Assembly: GCA_021777135.1 (NCBI GenBank)
Contig: JAJYDX010000011.1
Coordinates: 1 to 33,404 of the forward strand
Direction of reading: 5' to 3'
DNA: 33,404 nucleotides
From: a bacterium
Lineage (GTDB): Bacteria > SZUA-79 > Acidulodesulfobacterales > Acidulodesulfobacteraceae
Position numbers and translations under genes: made by a program. Under the pieces are notes generated by a model. It saw only the letters and a list, made by a program, of their open reading frames with translations, ran no database searches and was not told the origin of the DNA. This document shows positions 1 to 9,055 of the stretch, piece by piece. How positions within the stretch are numbered: the stretch's first letter is position 1; every line of letters begins with the position of its first letter.

Positions 1-2
1 CT

Positions 3-356
3 TTGATAGATAAGAAGGAAAAGATTAAAGACATTAAAGAATCATTAGTTGAAAAATTGAAGGGCTATAAAGATTTAATAGGCGGATTTCCAAAAAGAGC
101 AGAAAAAATACTTAAAAAAATGTCGGAGGATAATTTTTCTATTGATTTTATTCATAAGGGGCTGGACGGGTTTATAGAAGAAATCCAAAAATCGAGCAAA
201 CGGCTTACAAACGGGCTTTTAATCGCATCAGTAATAATATCTTCGGGTATTCTTATACTCATAGGAAGCGAGTTTTCGCATTTTTATATTTTAATTATGG
301 GAATAGCCGGGTGGGTTTTGGGATTAATATATATTTTAATTTTATTGTTTAAATAA
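3..356 (+). CDS. C-terminal fragment of a UbiB/AarF (ABC1) family atypical kinase, 5' end outside the window
   Basis: About 117 residues are visible. They match the tail of the ABC1/UbiB family: a Lys-rich amphipathic stretch with the PKRAEKILKKM segment (typically the 'lP.rl..ll..l' region), then HKGLDGF and NRL-like SKRLTNGLL, followed by two membrane helices (about residues 69-89 and 93-116) ending in a short basic tail. Family members are around 500-560 residues and are tied to quinone biosynthesis or lipid homeostasis. The kinase core lies upstream of the window, so catalytic residues cannot be checked. The reading frame is open to the left edge, so the TTG at position 3 is probably internal rather than a start. 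The next gene, ribF, follows after about 30 nt. Family assignment rests on tail pattern only. Confidence 0.72.
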   Translation: MIDKKEKIKDIKESLVEKLKGYKDLIGGFPKRAEKILKKMSEDNFSIDFIHKGLDGFIEEIQKSSKRLTNGLLIASVIISSGILILIGSEFSHFYILIMGIAGWVLGLIYILILLFK

Positions 357-386
357 AAATAACATAACATAAAGGAGTTGAAAAAA

Positions 387-1331
387 TTGGAAGTAATGGA
401 AATAAATCAAACCGGTATTAATTTTAAAAATTCCGTCATTACCATAGGCAGTTTCGACGGAATACACATAGGACACAGAAGGCTGATGGAAATGGCCAAG
501 GATTCTGCTTTAGAGCTAAACTCTTCATCCGTTGTCCTTACTTTTCATCCGCATCCCTTAAAAGTTATACATCCTGAAACAAAAATCAATCTTATTACGA
601 CGTTTGAAAAAAAGATAGAACTCATAGAAGAAACAGGAATAGATTACCTGATTTATATAACATTTACGCCGGAATTTGCAAATATGGAGCCGGAAGATTT
701 TGTTAAAAACATTATAGTAAAAAAATTAAATCCGCTTAAGATTATAGTAGGTCATGATTTTGGTTTCGGGGCGAATAAGTCTGGTAATATAGACTTGCTT
801 AAAAAGCTCTCAGAAGATTTAGGGTTCGAGCTCGAAGTAGTGGAGCCTGTGGTAATCGACAACGAAATTGTTTCCAGCACGCTTATAAGAAGATTGGTTA
901 TTACCGGAAAAGTCTGCGCCGTTAAAAGATTTTTAGGCAGGGATTATTCTGTTCACGGATTCGTAGTAAAAGGATGCGGCAGGGGCAAACAGCTTGGATT
1001 TCCTACGGCAAATATTATACCCGAAGAAGAGCTCTTTCCTAAAGACGGCGTATATGTAACACAGGTAAGCATAAACGGTAAGATTTACGATTCGGTTACC
1101 AATGTCGGTTCAAATCCGACGTTTAACGATGTTACCAGAAGGATAGAATCTTATATATTCGACTTAAGCGAAGATATATACGATAAAGAAATAGAAGTCT
1201 TTTTTCTGGAACGGCTAAGAGAAGAAATTAAATTCGATAATATAAATGAACTTGAAGCAAGAATCAGGAAAGATATAGAAATTGCCAATCTTATACTTAA
1301 AAGGAGATATAAAAAAGCACATTGCCTGTAA
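387..1331 (+). CDS. ribF: Bifunctional riboflavin kinase / FAD synthetase (RibF)
   Basis: This enzyme phosphorylates riboflavin to FMN and adenylylates FMN to FAD in the cytoplasm. The N-terminal nucleotidyltransferase domain shows GSFDGIHIGHRRLM with the HxGH motif and, further on, the SSTLIRR segment. The C-terminal riboflavin kinase domain shows GRGKQLGFPTANI, PKDGVYV, NVGSNPTF and a conserved ESYIFD acidic segment. Its length of about 315 residues is normal for the family. An AAAGGAG Shine-Dalgarno sequence at 371-377 directly abuts an in-frame TTG at 378, which is too close to use. The TTG at 387 has a 9-nt spacer and is preferred; the ATG at 396 is the alternative. A two-component pair follows 42 nt downstream. 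Confidence 0.95.
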   Translation: MEVMEINQTGINFKNSVITIGSFDGIHIGHRRLMEMAKDSALELNSSSVVLTFHPHPLKVIHPETKINLITTFEKKIELIEETGIDYLIYITFTPEFANMEPEDFVKNIIVKKLNPLKIIVGHDFGFGANKSGNIDLLKKLSEDLGFELEVVEPVVIDNEIVSSTLIRRLVITGKVCAVKRFLGRDYSVHGFVVKGCGRGKQLGFPTANIIPEEELFPKDGVYVTQVSINGKIYDSVTNVGSNPTFNDVTRRIESYIFDLSEDIYDKEIEVFFLERLREEIKFDNINELEARIRKDIEIANLILKRRYKKAHCL

Positions 1332-1373
1332 ATTTTGATTTTTAATAAAAAATATAATAAAATATAAAGTATT

Positions 1374-2402
1374 ATGATAATGCAAAAGGCAGGAGCAAAA
1401 AAAATTAAACTTTTCCTTTTAAGCGTTATTACGGGTTTATTGATTGTAACCACAGGATTTTTTGCGTATAGCGCTTTAGAGATGTTTACCGCCATTCATT
1501 CAAAAACATCTGAACAAGTATATTCGCTTAAGCAGTCCGGGATGATTTTTGTTAACGGAAATAATGGTTTAAAGCTTACTTACCCCGCATTTTCAAACGG
1601 TATCGGTTCCCCTTCGTTTTATTCCGTATTTGGTTTTGTTTTATTACTTTCGCTAGCTTTGATAATTTTTATGTTCGTATATTTTTACAAAATGATAGAA
1701 ACACAGGCATACACTGAATCAGCATTAAGAAATATAGAAAAAAACGTTCTTGAAATACCATCCACTATTATGCACGAGATTAGAGGAAATATAAATTCCG
1801 TTTTAATTAATTCCAAAGTGCTGACGGAAAAAATTAAAGATTTTGATTTAAATAAAGACGGTATCGTTAAAACAGGCGGTCTAATAGAAACCGAAACAGC
1901 CAGACTTGCGCAGACCATGGATGGCATACTTAAATTCACCAAAGATTTGGATATAAATCTTGAAGAGGTTAACCTTTCGGCACTCATAGACGAGGCATAT
2001 GAACTGCTTAAAGACAGTCTTTCAACTAAAGGCATAAATTTTTCTGTTTATGTGGATAAGAATATATATATTAAGATGGATAAGGATTTAATGCTTCAGG
2101 TATTTAAAAATTTAATATCTAATGCGGCGGAGTCTTACGGAGGAAAGGAAGGCGATATCTTAATTTATTCTTCTTATATTTTAAATAAAGTATCTTTGAC
2201 TTTTGAAGACAATGGACGCGGCATAGAAAAAGAATTACTTAATAGGATTTTTGAACCTTTTTTTACTACAAAAAAAACAGGCGCAGGACTCGGTCTTGCA
2301 TTAACTAAAAAAATTATAGCCGCGCACCGGTTTCATATAAACATTGAGTCGGAAAAAGGACATGGAACTAAGATTTCCGTAGTAATGAAAGACCTGCAAT
2401 AA
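1374..2402 (+). CDS. Membrane sensor histidine kinase, small extracytoplasmic sensor region
   Basis: This is a 342-residue sensor kinase. Two membrane helices (about residues 12-34 and 84-106) enclose a loop of only about 48 residues, so any ligand-sensing domain is very small. The H-box is MHEIRGNINSVL with His134; it lacks the usual NPL after HEIR. The ATPase domain has the N-box NLISNAAES, DNGRGIEKE, FEPFFTTK, GAGLGLALTKK and GHGTKISV, so it should be active. Overall it looks like the NtrB/ZraS-type kinases that pair with sigma-54 activators. The response regulator begins 6 nt after its stop, so the two should be cotranscribed. No good Shine-Dalgarno precedes the ATG; a second in-frame ATG lies two codons on. 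The signal sensed is unknown. Confidence 0.88.
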   Translation: MIMQKAGAKKIKLFLLSVITGLLIVTTGFFAYSALEMFTAIHSKTSEQVYSLKQSGMIFVNGNNGLKLTYPAFSNGIGSPSFYSVFGFVLLLSLALIIFMFVYFYKMIETQAYTESALRNIEKNVLEIPSTIMHEIRGNINSVLINSKVLTEKIKDFDLNKDGIVKTGGLIETETARLAQTMDGILKFTKDLDINLEEVNLSALIDEAYELLKDSLSTKGINFSVYVDKNIYIKMDKDLMLQVFKNLISNAAESYGGKEGDILIYSSYILNKVSLTFEDNGRGIEKELLNRIFEPFFTTKKTGAGLGLALTKKIIAAHRFHINIESEKGHGTKISVVMKDLQ

Positions 2403-2408
2403 CTAAAA

Positions 2409-3842
2409 ATGATCGATACGGAACTATTAAGAAAACCTGCTACTATCCTAATAGTCGAAGACGACGACGCATCTAGAAACGGTCTTTTCGAATATTTAAA
2501 CCTTAAAGGATATAAAGTTTTTGAAACCGACTGCCTTAAATCGGCATTTGAAATATTCTCCTCTACGGATTCAGGCAAATTTACCGATAAGATAGATATT
2601 ATTATTACCGACCTGAAACTGCCGGACGGAACGGGCTTAGATATTTTAAAAGCAATAAAAGAAGGCAAAATTCAAAACGCCGACGTAATAGTCGCTACCG
2701 GTTACAGTTCGGTAAAAACCGCCGTAGAAGCTATTAAGCTTGGAGCTTACGATTACATAACCAAGCCTGTAAACCTTGAAGAATTAGACCTAATAATTAA
2801 ACGCATAATATCAAATAAAAGCCTTATAGATGAATTAAACATATTAAAAACAAGGCTTGACGAGAAGTTTAATTTTGGCAATCTAATCACTTCATCTCCT
2901 AAAATGACCGCTATCGTCGATACGGCGATTGCTGTTTCGGGAACCAATTCAACGGTTCTTATAGAAGGAGAGTCCGGTACCGGTAAAGAACTGCTTGCAA
3001 ACATTATAGTCAATAATTCCCTGAGAAAAAATAAGCCTTTTATCAAAGTAAACTGTGCCGCCCTTTCCGAAACAATTTTAGAAAGCGAACTTTTCGGACA
3101 TGAAAAAGGTGCTTATACGGGTGCTGATTCTTTATATAAAGGAAGATTTGAGATGGCTGACGGAGGAACTATTTTTTTAGACGAGATAGGGGAGATTTCT
3201 TTGAAAACTCAGTCTAAGATATTGCGGGTATTGCAGGAAAAAGAGTTTGAAAGGGTTGGAGGAAGCAAAACTATTAAGATAGATATAAGAATTATTGCCG
3301 CATCGCAGGATATAGAAAAGAAAGTTTCCAAAGGCGAATTTAGGCAGGATTTGTATTACAGGCTTAACGTAATTAATTTAAGACTCATACCGCTTAGGGA
3401 AAGAAAAGAGGATATACCGTTTCTTATAAGAAGGTTTTTAGACGATTTTTCAAGTGAAAACGGTAAAAACGTTACAGGTATTACCAAGGAAACTTTGGAT
3501 TTTTTATTAAATTATGATTACCCGGGTAACGTAAGGGAGCTTAAAAACATAATAGAATATATGACCGCTGTTTCTAAAGGCGGTATGGCCGACGAATCTT
3601 TGTTGCCAGGCTATTTAAAGGAAAAAACAGGGTCTGAAATAAAGTTATCTGGTTTAAAATCAGATACCTTTATTTCAGACGTAGATGATTTTATAAAAAT
3701 ACCTTTTGGAACTACCCTCGAGGATGCGGAAAACATTATTATACAAAAAACATTAGAAATAAACCGTTTCAATAAAGCTAAAACTGCGAACGACCTTAAA
3801 ATAGGTTTAAAAACGATTTACAGAAAATTAGAAAAATTTTAA
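2409..3842 (+). CDS. Sigma-54-dependent response regulator, NtrC/ZraR type
   Basis: This is a 477-residue transcription activator with a receiver, an AAA+ domain and a Fis-type helix-turn-helix. In the receiver the acidic pocket D18/D19, phospho-acceptor D68, T97 and K119 are all present. The AAA+ domain has Walker A GESGTGKE (187-194), the sigma-54 contact loop as GAYTGA (234-239, Tyr in place of the usual Phe), Walker B FLDE (256-259), and RQDLYYRLN and YPGNVREL. The C-terminal part ends with NDLKIGLKTIYRKLEKF, a Fis-like DNA-binding helix pair. It should be phosphorylated by the adjacent kinase. The target promoter is not visible; I see no clear -24/-12 element nearby. Its stop codon overlaps the stop of the opposite-strand TPR gene. 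Confidence 0.93.
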   Translation: MIDTELLRKPATILIVEDDDASRNGLFEYLNLKGYKVFETDCLKSAFEIFSSTDSGKFTDKIDIIITDLKLPDGTGLDILKAIKEGKIQNADVIVATGYSSVKTAVEAIKLGAYDYITKPVNLEELDLIIKRIISNKSLIDELNILKTRLDEKFNFGNLITSSPKMTAIVDTAIAVSGTNSTVLIEGESGTGKELLANIIVNNSLRKNKPFIKVNCAALSETILESELFGHEKGAYTGADSLYKGRFEMADGGTIFLDEIGEISLKTQSKILRVLQEKEFERVGGSKTIKIDIRIIAASQDIEKKVSKGEFRQDLYYRLNVINLRLIPLRERKEDIPFLIRRFLDDFSSENGKNVTGITKETLDFLLNYDYPGNVRELKNIIEYMTAVSKGGMADESLLPGYLKEKTGSEIKLSGLKSDTFISDVDDFIKIPFGTTLEDAENIIIQKTLEINRFNKAKTANDLKIGLKTIYRKLEKF

Positions 3843-5536
3843 AATTTAATCTTTTTGATTATGTTTATATATTTTTCAGTTTTTTTTGTTTTTTTGATAT
3901 TATAAGATTTTTCGAGATATTTCAGCGCTTTTTTATATTGTTTCAGTCTAAAATAGTCCATGCCGGTATGTTTTAATACCGTAGGCGAATTACCTAATTT
4001 TTTAAGGGCGGCTTTAAATAGTTTAAGCGCTACGTCATATTTTTTTTCCATATAGTACACAAATCCCAGACTGTCAAGAATAAATGGAGAACCCTTATCG
4101 TAAGACAAAGCTTTTTTTATAAGCATCTCGGCTTTTTTTAAATTTTTATTTTTTACGGCAAGATAATAACCTATATAATTGAGGGCGTCAGCATTATAAG
4201 GATTTATTTTTAAAATTTTTTTCATCGTTTCGTAAGCTTTGCCGTTTTTTTTCAGCGTATGATAGGCAGAGCCTAATTCATATAAAAGCGCGGTGTTATA
4301 AGGAAATTTTAATAACCCTTTCTTTATGACATATATCGAAATAGGATAATCTTTTATTTCCGTAAGAGCTATCGCTGAAAAATAATAAAATTTTAAGTTT
4401 TTATTTAATTTCTGGTCGGAAAGCATTCCGCGTATGATTCTTTCGATATACTTTTTGTATTTAATATTTCCGGTTTTTTTATATCTGCTTATATATATTT
4501 CTATTTCTTGAAGTTTTGCGTCTATATAATGCCTACCGGGTTTAAGCTTATTTAAATAAAAAATTCCTTTTTTATAATTTTTTTGTAATATGTATGATAT
4601 ACCTATGAAAAAATAGGCGTTATTTGCTAGCCTGAAATTATTTTTAGAATTTTTTGTTATATTAATGAAGTTTAAAAGACGTTTTCTAGATGCAGGATAG
4701 TTTTTTAAGGCATATTCCAATATAGCCGATTGATAAATCGCTGTTTTTGAATAAGGGTCTATCTTAAGGTATTTATTGAAAATATTTATTGCTTTTTTTT
4801 CTTTTCCAGTAAGGATGTAAAGAGCGGCAAGCCTAAAATATGCTTTTTTAAAATAGGGATCTATTTTTATAATTTTTATAAGGTTTTCTTCCGCCTTTTT
4901 ATACTTATTTTGAGACGAATATATTTTAGATAATAAATAATATGCGTTTATGTCGTCCGGAGCGCTTAATTTTATTATGTTTAAATAAAATACCGCGGTT
5001 TTTAAGTCCTTTTTATATAAGTATAGATTTGAGAGGAATAAAAGAGATTTAAGATTATAAGGATTTTTTTGCAGAATTTTTTTAAGTATTCTTTCCGATT
5101 CTTTAAAATGACCTTGATTTGCTGTTATTTTAGCTTTCAATATTAAATAATTAATTTCTGTTTCTGACAGCTTATTGTTTTTATTTGTTTGCTTATTTGT
5201 GTTTAAGGCGAGATTTATATGTTTTAATGATTTGCCGTATTCCCTATTTTTAAAATACAATGCTGCAAGGGTATAATTAAAATAAGAATTTTTAAGTAAG
5301 TTAGAGGATTCTTTATTAAAATATTTGATAGCTTCTACATAATTCCCGTTATAAGAATAGATAAAACCAGCCGTAGTATTAAAAACAGGCGCGTCGGTAA
5401 AAGAATATGCTTTTCCCCTTAAAAATCCAAAAAATATTAAAAAGAAAATTAAAAGCAAAGAAATGTTAAATATTTTTAAATGTTTTTTTCGAGTAGTATA
5501 AAAAATTCTGTATTCCCCTTTTTCCCTTTTATGCAT
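3839..5536 (-). CDS. Large tetratricopeptide-repeat protein with N-terminal membrane or signal segment
   Basis: This 565-residue protein is composed of about a dozen tandem TPR motifs from roughly residue 50 to the end, recognisable by recurring A-x-Y/F-x-L-A and N-P/Y-x-A-L-N-Y-L-G patterns such as KINPYNADALNYIGYYLA. A basic N-terminus followed by a hydrophobic stretch (about residues 24-45) suggests a signal peptide or single membrane anchor, so the repeats probably sit in the periplasm. There is no lipobox Cys. The ATG start overlaps the end of tlyA by 61 nt. A GGAG sequence 10 nt upstream of it, inside tlyA, supports this start. It is the last gene of the xseB-ispA-dxs-tlyA run. The partner protein is unknown; TPR proteins are scaffolds. 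Confidence 0.85.
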   Translation of the reverse strand: MHKREKGEYRIFYTTRKKHLKIFNISLLLIFFLIFFGFLRGKAYSFTDAPVFNTTAGFIYSYNGNYVEAIKYFNKESSNLLKNSYFNYTLAALYFKNREYGKSLKHINLALNTNKQTNKNNKLSETEINYLILKAKITANQGHFKESERILKKILQKNPYNLKSLLFLSNLYLYKKDLKTAVFYLNIIKLSAPDDINAYYLLSKIYSSQNKYKKAEENLIKIIKIDPYFKKAYFRLAALYILTGKEKKAINIFNKYLKIDPYSKTAIYQSAILEYALKNYPASRKRLLNFINITKNSKNNFRLANNAYFFIGISYILQKNYKKGIFYLNKLKPGRHYIDAKLQEIEIYISRYKKTGNIKYKKYIERIIRGMLSDQKLNKNLKFYYFSAIALTEIKDYPISIYVIKKGLLKFPYNTALLYELGSAYHTLKKNGKAYETMKKILKINPYNADALNYIGYYLAVKNKNLKKAEMLIKKALSYDKGSPFILDSLGFVYYMEKKYDVALKLFKAALKKLGNSPTVLKHTGMDYFRLKQYKKALKYLEKSYNIKKTKKTEKYINIIKKIKF

Positions 5537-6216
5537 GATTTTTTTACTCCGATAACAGTAAGATTTAAATTTTTAGAAAAATCTATTATTTTATCTATAA
5601 TTAATTCATATAATCCGGCGTCTTTTATTATGCCCTTTTTAAGATTTTTTTTATTTTCAGTTTCAAATTGAGGTTTAATCAGTAATAGCATCAACCCTCG
5701 TGTTTTTACGAATTTTAAAATATAGGGAAGTATTTTTGTAATCGATATAAAAGACGCATCGCAAACGGCCAAATCAAGTTCTTCCCCTATTTCTTCAAAC
5801 GTCAAATATTTTATATTTGTATTCTCCAAATTTTTAATTTTAGGATTGTTTCTTAAGGAGTAATGAAGCTGTCCGTAACCTACGTCTATGCAATAAACGA
5901 AAGCGGCTCCTTCCTTCAAAAGGCAGTCGGTAAATCCGCCAGTCGAAGCGCCCACATCTATAATTTTTTTAGATTTAACATCCAGATTAAAACCGTTTAA
6001 CGCGCCTTTTAATTTTAATCCGCCGCGAGATACGTAAGGATTTGTTTCTTTTATTATTATAGAGCTGTCGGGGTTTACCAGAGTCCCGGGTTTCGTACAT
6101 ACGAGACCGTTTACCGAAACCATGCCTTCCATTATCAGCGAAGCAGCTTTTGTTCTAGTTAAATCAAATGCAGAAGTCGCGTCAGAAAGAAGAATATCCA
6201 GTCTTATTTTTTTCAC
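5476..6216 (-). CDS. tlyA: TlyA-family rRNA 2'-O-methyltransferase (S4 plus FtsJ-like domains)
   Basis: This 246-residue protein has an N-terminal S4 RNA-binding domain (RLDILLSD, TRTKAASLIMEGMVSVNG) and the YVSRGGLKLKGAL linker. The Rossmann methyltransferase domain follows, with SAM-binding DVGASTGGFTDCLL, the CDASFIS segment and KPQFE. Characterised TlyA enzymes methylate 16S and/or 23S rRNA cytidines at the ribose 2'-OH; older 'haemolysin' names for the family are misleading. The start is a GTG at 6214-6216 lying inside the end of dxs, a 35-nt overlap, so the two are probably translationally coupled. Which rRNA is modified cannot be read from the sequence. Confidence 0.92.
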   Translation of the reverse strand: MKKIRLDILLSDATSAFDLTRTKAASLIMEGMVSVNGLVCTKPGTLVNPDSSIIIKETNPYVSRGGLKLKGALNGFNLDVKSKKIIDVGASTGGFTDCLLKEGAAFVYCIDVGYGQLHYSLRNNPKIKNLENTNIKYLTFEEIGEELDLAVCDASFISITKILPYILKFVKTRGLMLLLIKPQFETENKKNLKKGIIKDAGLYELIIDKIIDFSKNLNLTVIGVKKSCIKGKKGNTEFFILLEKNI

Positions 6217-8125
6217 CGGTTATAATAAAAAATCCGTTAACGGAATCCAATAATTTTTCTTTAGAGAATCCCGAAACAGCAAGAAGTTCGCTACGGGAGC
6301 CGTGTTCTATATAGTTATTTCCAAGAGATACTATTTTATATTCTAAATCGGCTAAATTTCCATTCCGGCTTAAGAGCGTCAAAAGCTTTGCGCCAAAACC
6401 TGAAAATTCGACATTTTCTTCAACCGTCATAATTTTATTAGCGGTTTTTATTTTATCAATCAATGCCTGAGAAATAGGCGATATAAACCTTGCGTTTATG
6501 AGTCCTATTTTTTGTTCATATTGTGAAGCATCCGCATTTATTTCGGTCAGTATGTCTTTAAGAATTTCAGTATGAGGAGCGCCGAGGCTTATTACGAAAT
6601 TCTGAACCGAGTCTATCAAGATTTCGAATTCCCCCTCGTTTATAATGGGAACGGTTTTTTCATCCGGAAGGCTGAAGTGTGGAATTTCTACCTTAGGGTA
6701 TCTAATAGCAACAGGTTTTTTATAAGAAAGCGAACTTTTAATCATCCGTATAAGTTCATATTCGTTGCGCGGCGACATAAAAATCAGGTTTGGTATAAAA
6801 TTTAAAAACGATATATCGAATATTCCCTGATGCGTGGCGCCGTCTTCTCCGGCAATTCCGGCTCTGTCTATGCAAAATACGACAGGAAGGTTCTGAAGGC
6901 ATATGTCATGTATTATCTGGTCTAAAGCCCGTTGAAGAAAAGTGGAATATATGAAAACAAAAGGTTTTAATCCGTTAGCCGCCGCACCAGCCGCAAAAGT
7001 AGCGGCGTGTTCTTCCGCTATTCCAACGTCAAAAAATCTTTCCGGAAATAACTTTGAAAATTTAGTAAGACCTGTTCCATCAGGCATTGCGGCGGTAACC
7101 GCTATTATTTTATCGTTATTTTCAGACATATTTGTAAGAAAATTAGAAGCTGTTTCTCCGTAAGATATGTTGCCTGATTTTTTCAGCGTCAATCCGGTGC
7201 TTTTGTCAAAAGCGGAAATTCCGTGAAAAATAGAGGGATTTTTTTCAGACGGTCCATATCCTTTGCCTTTTTTAGTGATAACGTGGAAAAGAACCGGTTT
7301 TTTTATTTTTTTTATATTTTCAAAAGAATCTAAAAGGTGCGGAATATTGTGTCCGTCTATAGGACCGATATATGTAAAACCTAGTTCTTCGAATATTATG
7401 CCGGGACCGATAAGATTTTTGAAAGACTCTTCAAATTTAGAAACAAGCCTCGCCATTTGACCGCCGAATAAAGGTATTGAGTTAAGCATTTTCTCGGCTT
7501 CTTTCCTTAATCCCTGATAAAAATTTCCGGTCATTATTTTATTTAAATAGTTGGAAATAGCTCCAACGTTTTTAGATATCGACATCTCGTTATCGTTTAA
7601 TATAACTATGATGTCTTTTTTAGTAGAACCGGCGTTATTTAATCCTTCAAGCGCGAGGCCGTTTGATATAGAAGCATCTCCAATAACTGCTATAATCTTG
7701 CCTTCGCGTTTTTCTTTGCTTTCGTTATTAAGATCTTTTGCGGCACTCATTCCCAGCGCGGCAGAAATAGACGTTCCTGCGTGGCCGGTTCCAAAATAAT
7801 CGTATCTGCTTTCTGAAATAGAAGGAAATCCAGATATTCCGCCAAATTTTCTAAGGGAACTAAATTTTTCTTTCCTTCCGGTAAGAATTTTATAAGGATA
7901 AGACTGGTGACCTACGTCCCATATTATTTTATCGGTATTTTCTATATCGAAAGATTTTAAAAGCGCGATGGTAAGTTCGACTACGCCGAGACTGGAAGCG
8001 ATATGCCCGCCGTTTTTAGAACATACCAATATAATTTCTTCCCTGAGTTCGCCCGCAAGCACGTCTATCTCTTCAGGGCGTAAGGTCTTAACGTCGTTCG
8101 GGTTTTTTATTTTTTCAAGTATCAT
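6182..8125 (-). CDS. dxs: 1-deoxy-D-xylulose-5-phosphate synthase
   Basis: Dxs condenses pyruvate and glyceraldehyde 3-phosphate to DXP, the first step of the MEP isoprenoid pathway, with thiamine diphosphate as cofactor. The protein of 647 residues matches the family length. Visible family motifs are SKNGGHIASSLGVVELT, WDVGHQSYPYKILTGR, the ThDP/Mg-binding GDASISNG...N region, GPIDGHN, GIAEEHAATFAAG with the catalytic Glu, and DRAGIAGEDGATHQG. The C-terminal transketolase domain is complete. It lies 10 nt downstream of ispA, so precursor formation and prenyl chain elongation are coexpressed. Its end overlaps tlyA. Confidence 0.97.
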   Translation of the reverse strand: MILEKIKNPNDVKTLRPEEIDVLAGELREEIILVCSKNGGHIASSLGVVELTIALLKSFDIENTDKIIWDVGHQSYPYKILTGRKEKFSSLRKFGGISGFPSISESRYDYFGTGHAGTSISAALGMSAAKDLNNESKEKREGKIIAVIGDASISNGLALEGLNNAGSTKKDIIVILNDNEMSISKNVGAISNYLNKIMTGNFYQGLRKEAEKMLNSIPLFGGQMARLVSKFEESFKNLIGPGIIFEELGFTYIGPIDGHNIPHLLDSFENIKKIKKPVLFHVITKKGKGYGPSEKNPSIFHGISAFDKSTGLTLKKSGNISYGETASNFLTNMSENNDKIIAVTAAMPDGTGLTKFSKLFPERFFDVGIAEEHAATFAAGAAANGLKPFVFIYSTFLQRALDQIIHDICLQNLPVVFCIDRAGIAGEDGATHQGIFDISFLNFIPNLIFMSPRNEYELIRMIKSSLSYKKPVAIRYPKVEIPHFSLPDEKTVPIINEGEFEILIDSVQNFVISLGAPHTEILKDILTEINADASQYEQKIGLINARFISPISQALIDKIKTANKIMTVEENVEFSGFGAKLLTLLSRNGNLADLEYKIVSLGNNYIEHGSRSELLAVSGFSKEKLLDSVNGFFIITGEKNKTGYSSF

Positions 8126-8135
8126 TTTATTTTTT

Positions 8136-9050
8136 CTAATTTATCCTGTCAGTAAGATAACTTATCAGTTTAATGAGCATGCCGGTTTTAGCGCCAGTTT
8201 TTTCTAAATGGTTCATTGCTTTTTTGTTATATTTTTTAATTAATTCGCGTGTATTTTCGAGACCTATATTTTCCGCCGTCGTAGGCTTATTATTAATTTT
8301 ATCGATTCCAGCGGTTTTTCCAAGGATTTCTTTATTTCCGGTAACGCCTAAAACATCATCAACCGCCTGAAAAGCTAAGCCGATATATAGGCCAAATTTT
8401 TTAAATTCCGTTACTATGTTTTTGTCATTTCCGGATAATATTGCTCCTACCGCGCAAGCGGCAGAGATAAGGCTTGCCGTTTTCTTTTCGTTTATATATT
8501 CTATATGTTCTAGTTTTAAAGATTCGCCGAAAGAGTTTACGTCGTGAAATTGTCCTTCTACAAGTCCGGATGCTCCCGAAGCATTAGAAAGTTCGTTTAT
8601 CGTTTCTATGATTTTTACAGGGTCAAACCCGCATACGTAATCTATATCGGAAAGCATAGCAAAAGCCTCTGCGAGGAGTGCATCTCCAGCTAGTATAGCC
8701 GTGGCTTCCCCAAAAACTATATGGCTTGTGGGCTTACCTCTTCTCAAACTGTCGTTGTCCATCGAAGGAAGATCATCGTGTATAAGGGAATATGAGTGTA
8801 TGAGCTCTATAGAAGAAGCGAATGGCAGCAGTTTCTTTTTATCCTGAAAACCTAAGCTTTCCGCGGTCAGCATCAGGATTATAGGTCTTATTCTTTTGCC
8901 AGGAGTGGTCAGGGTATAAAGCATAGCTTCGGCAAGAGAAAATTTGTTGTGTGGAAATTTCTTACCGTAACCCTTTTTAATAAAGTGATCGTTTATAAAG
9001 CTGTCAATTAATTGCTTGCCTGATTCTATATATAGCGCTAAGTCGTTCAT
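8136..9050 (-). CDS. ispA: Short-chain polyprenyl diphosphate synthase (farnesyl/geranylgeranyl type)
   Basis: This trans-prenyltransferase of 304 residues extends DMAPP with IPP. The first Asp-rich motif is HDDLPSMDND (D92, D93, D98), followed by SLRRGKPTSH. The second is QAVDDVLG, followed by GKTAGID. The residues before the first motif are YSLIHDD, with Tyr at the fifth position upstream, as in E. coli IspA; this favours C15 farnesyl diphosphate, though C20 is not excluded. PGKRIRP near residues 50-56 binds IPP. It lies 5 nt after xseB and 10 nt before dxs, the common xseB-ispA-dxs arrangement. I see no obvious Shine-Dalgarno at its ATG, which suggests coupling to xseB translation. Confidence 0.95.
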   Translation of the reverse strand: MNDLALYIESGKQLIDSFINDHFIKKGYGKKFPHNKFSLAEAMLYTLTTPGKRIRPIILMLTAESLGFQDKKKLLPFASSIELIHSYSLIHDDLPSMDNDSLRRGKPTSHIVFGEATAILAGDALLAEAFAMLSDIDYVCGFDPVKIIETINELSNASGASGLVEGQFHDVNSFGESLKLEHIEYINEKKTASLISAACAVGAILSGNDKNIVTEFKKFGLYIGLAFQAVDDVLGVTGNKEILGKTAGIDKINNKPTTAENIGLENTRELIKKYNKKAMNHLEKTGAKTGMLIKLISYLTDRIN

Positions 9051-9055
9051 ATGTT

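Noticed and set aside
1151-1495. Minus-strand open frame spanning the ribF end and kinase start
   Set aside because: It crosses two well-supported genes and its translation is repetitive Ser/Ile/Leu sequence typical of AT-rich antisense frames.
3834-3847. AAATTTTAAAATTT palindrome as a bidirectional terminator
   Set aside because: It is purely A/T with no loop and lies over both stop codons, so it would not form a stable terminator hairpin.
5476-6216. TlyA as a haemolysin or virulence factor
   Set aside because: The S4 plus FtsJ-like architecture is that of an rRNA methyltransferase; the haemolysin name is historical.
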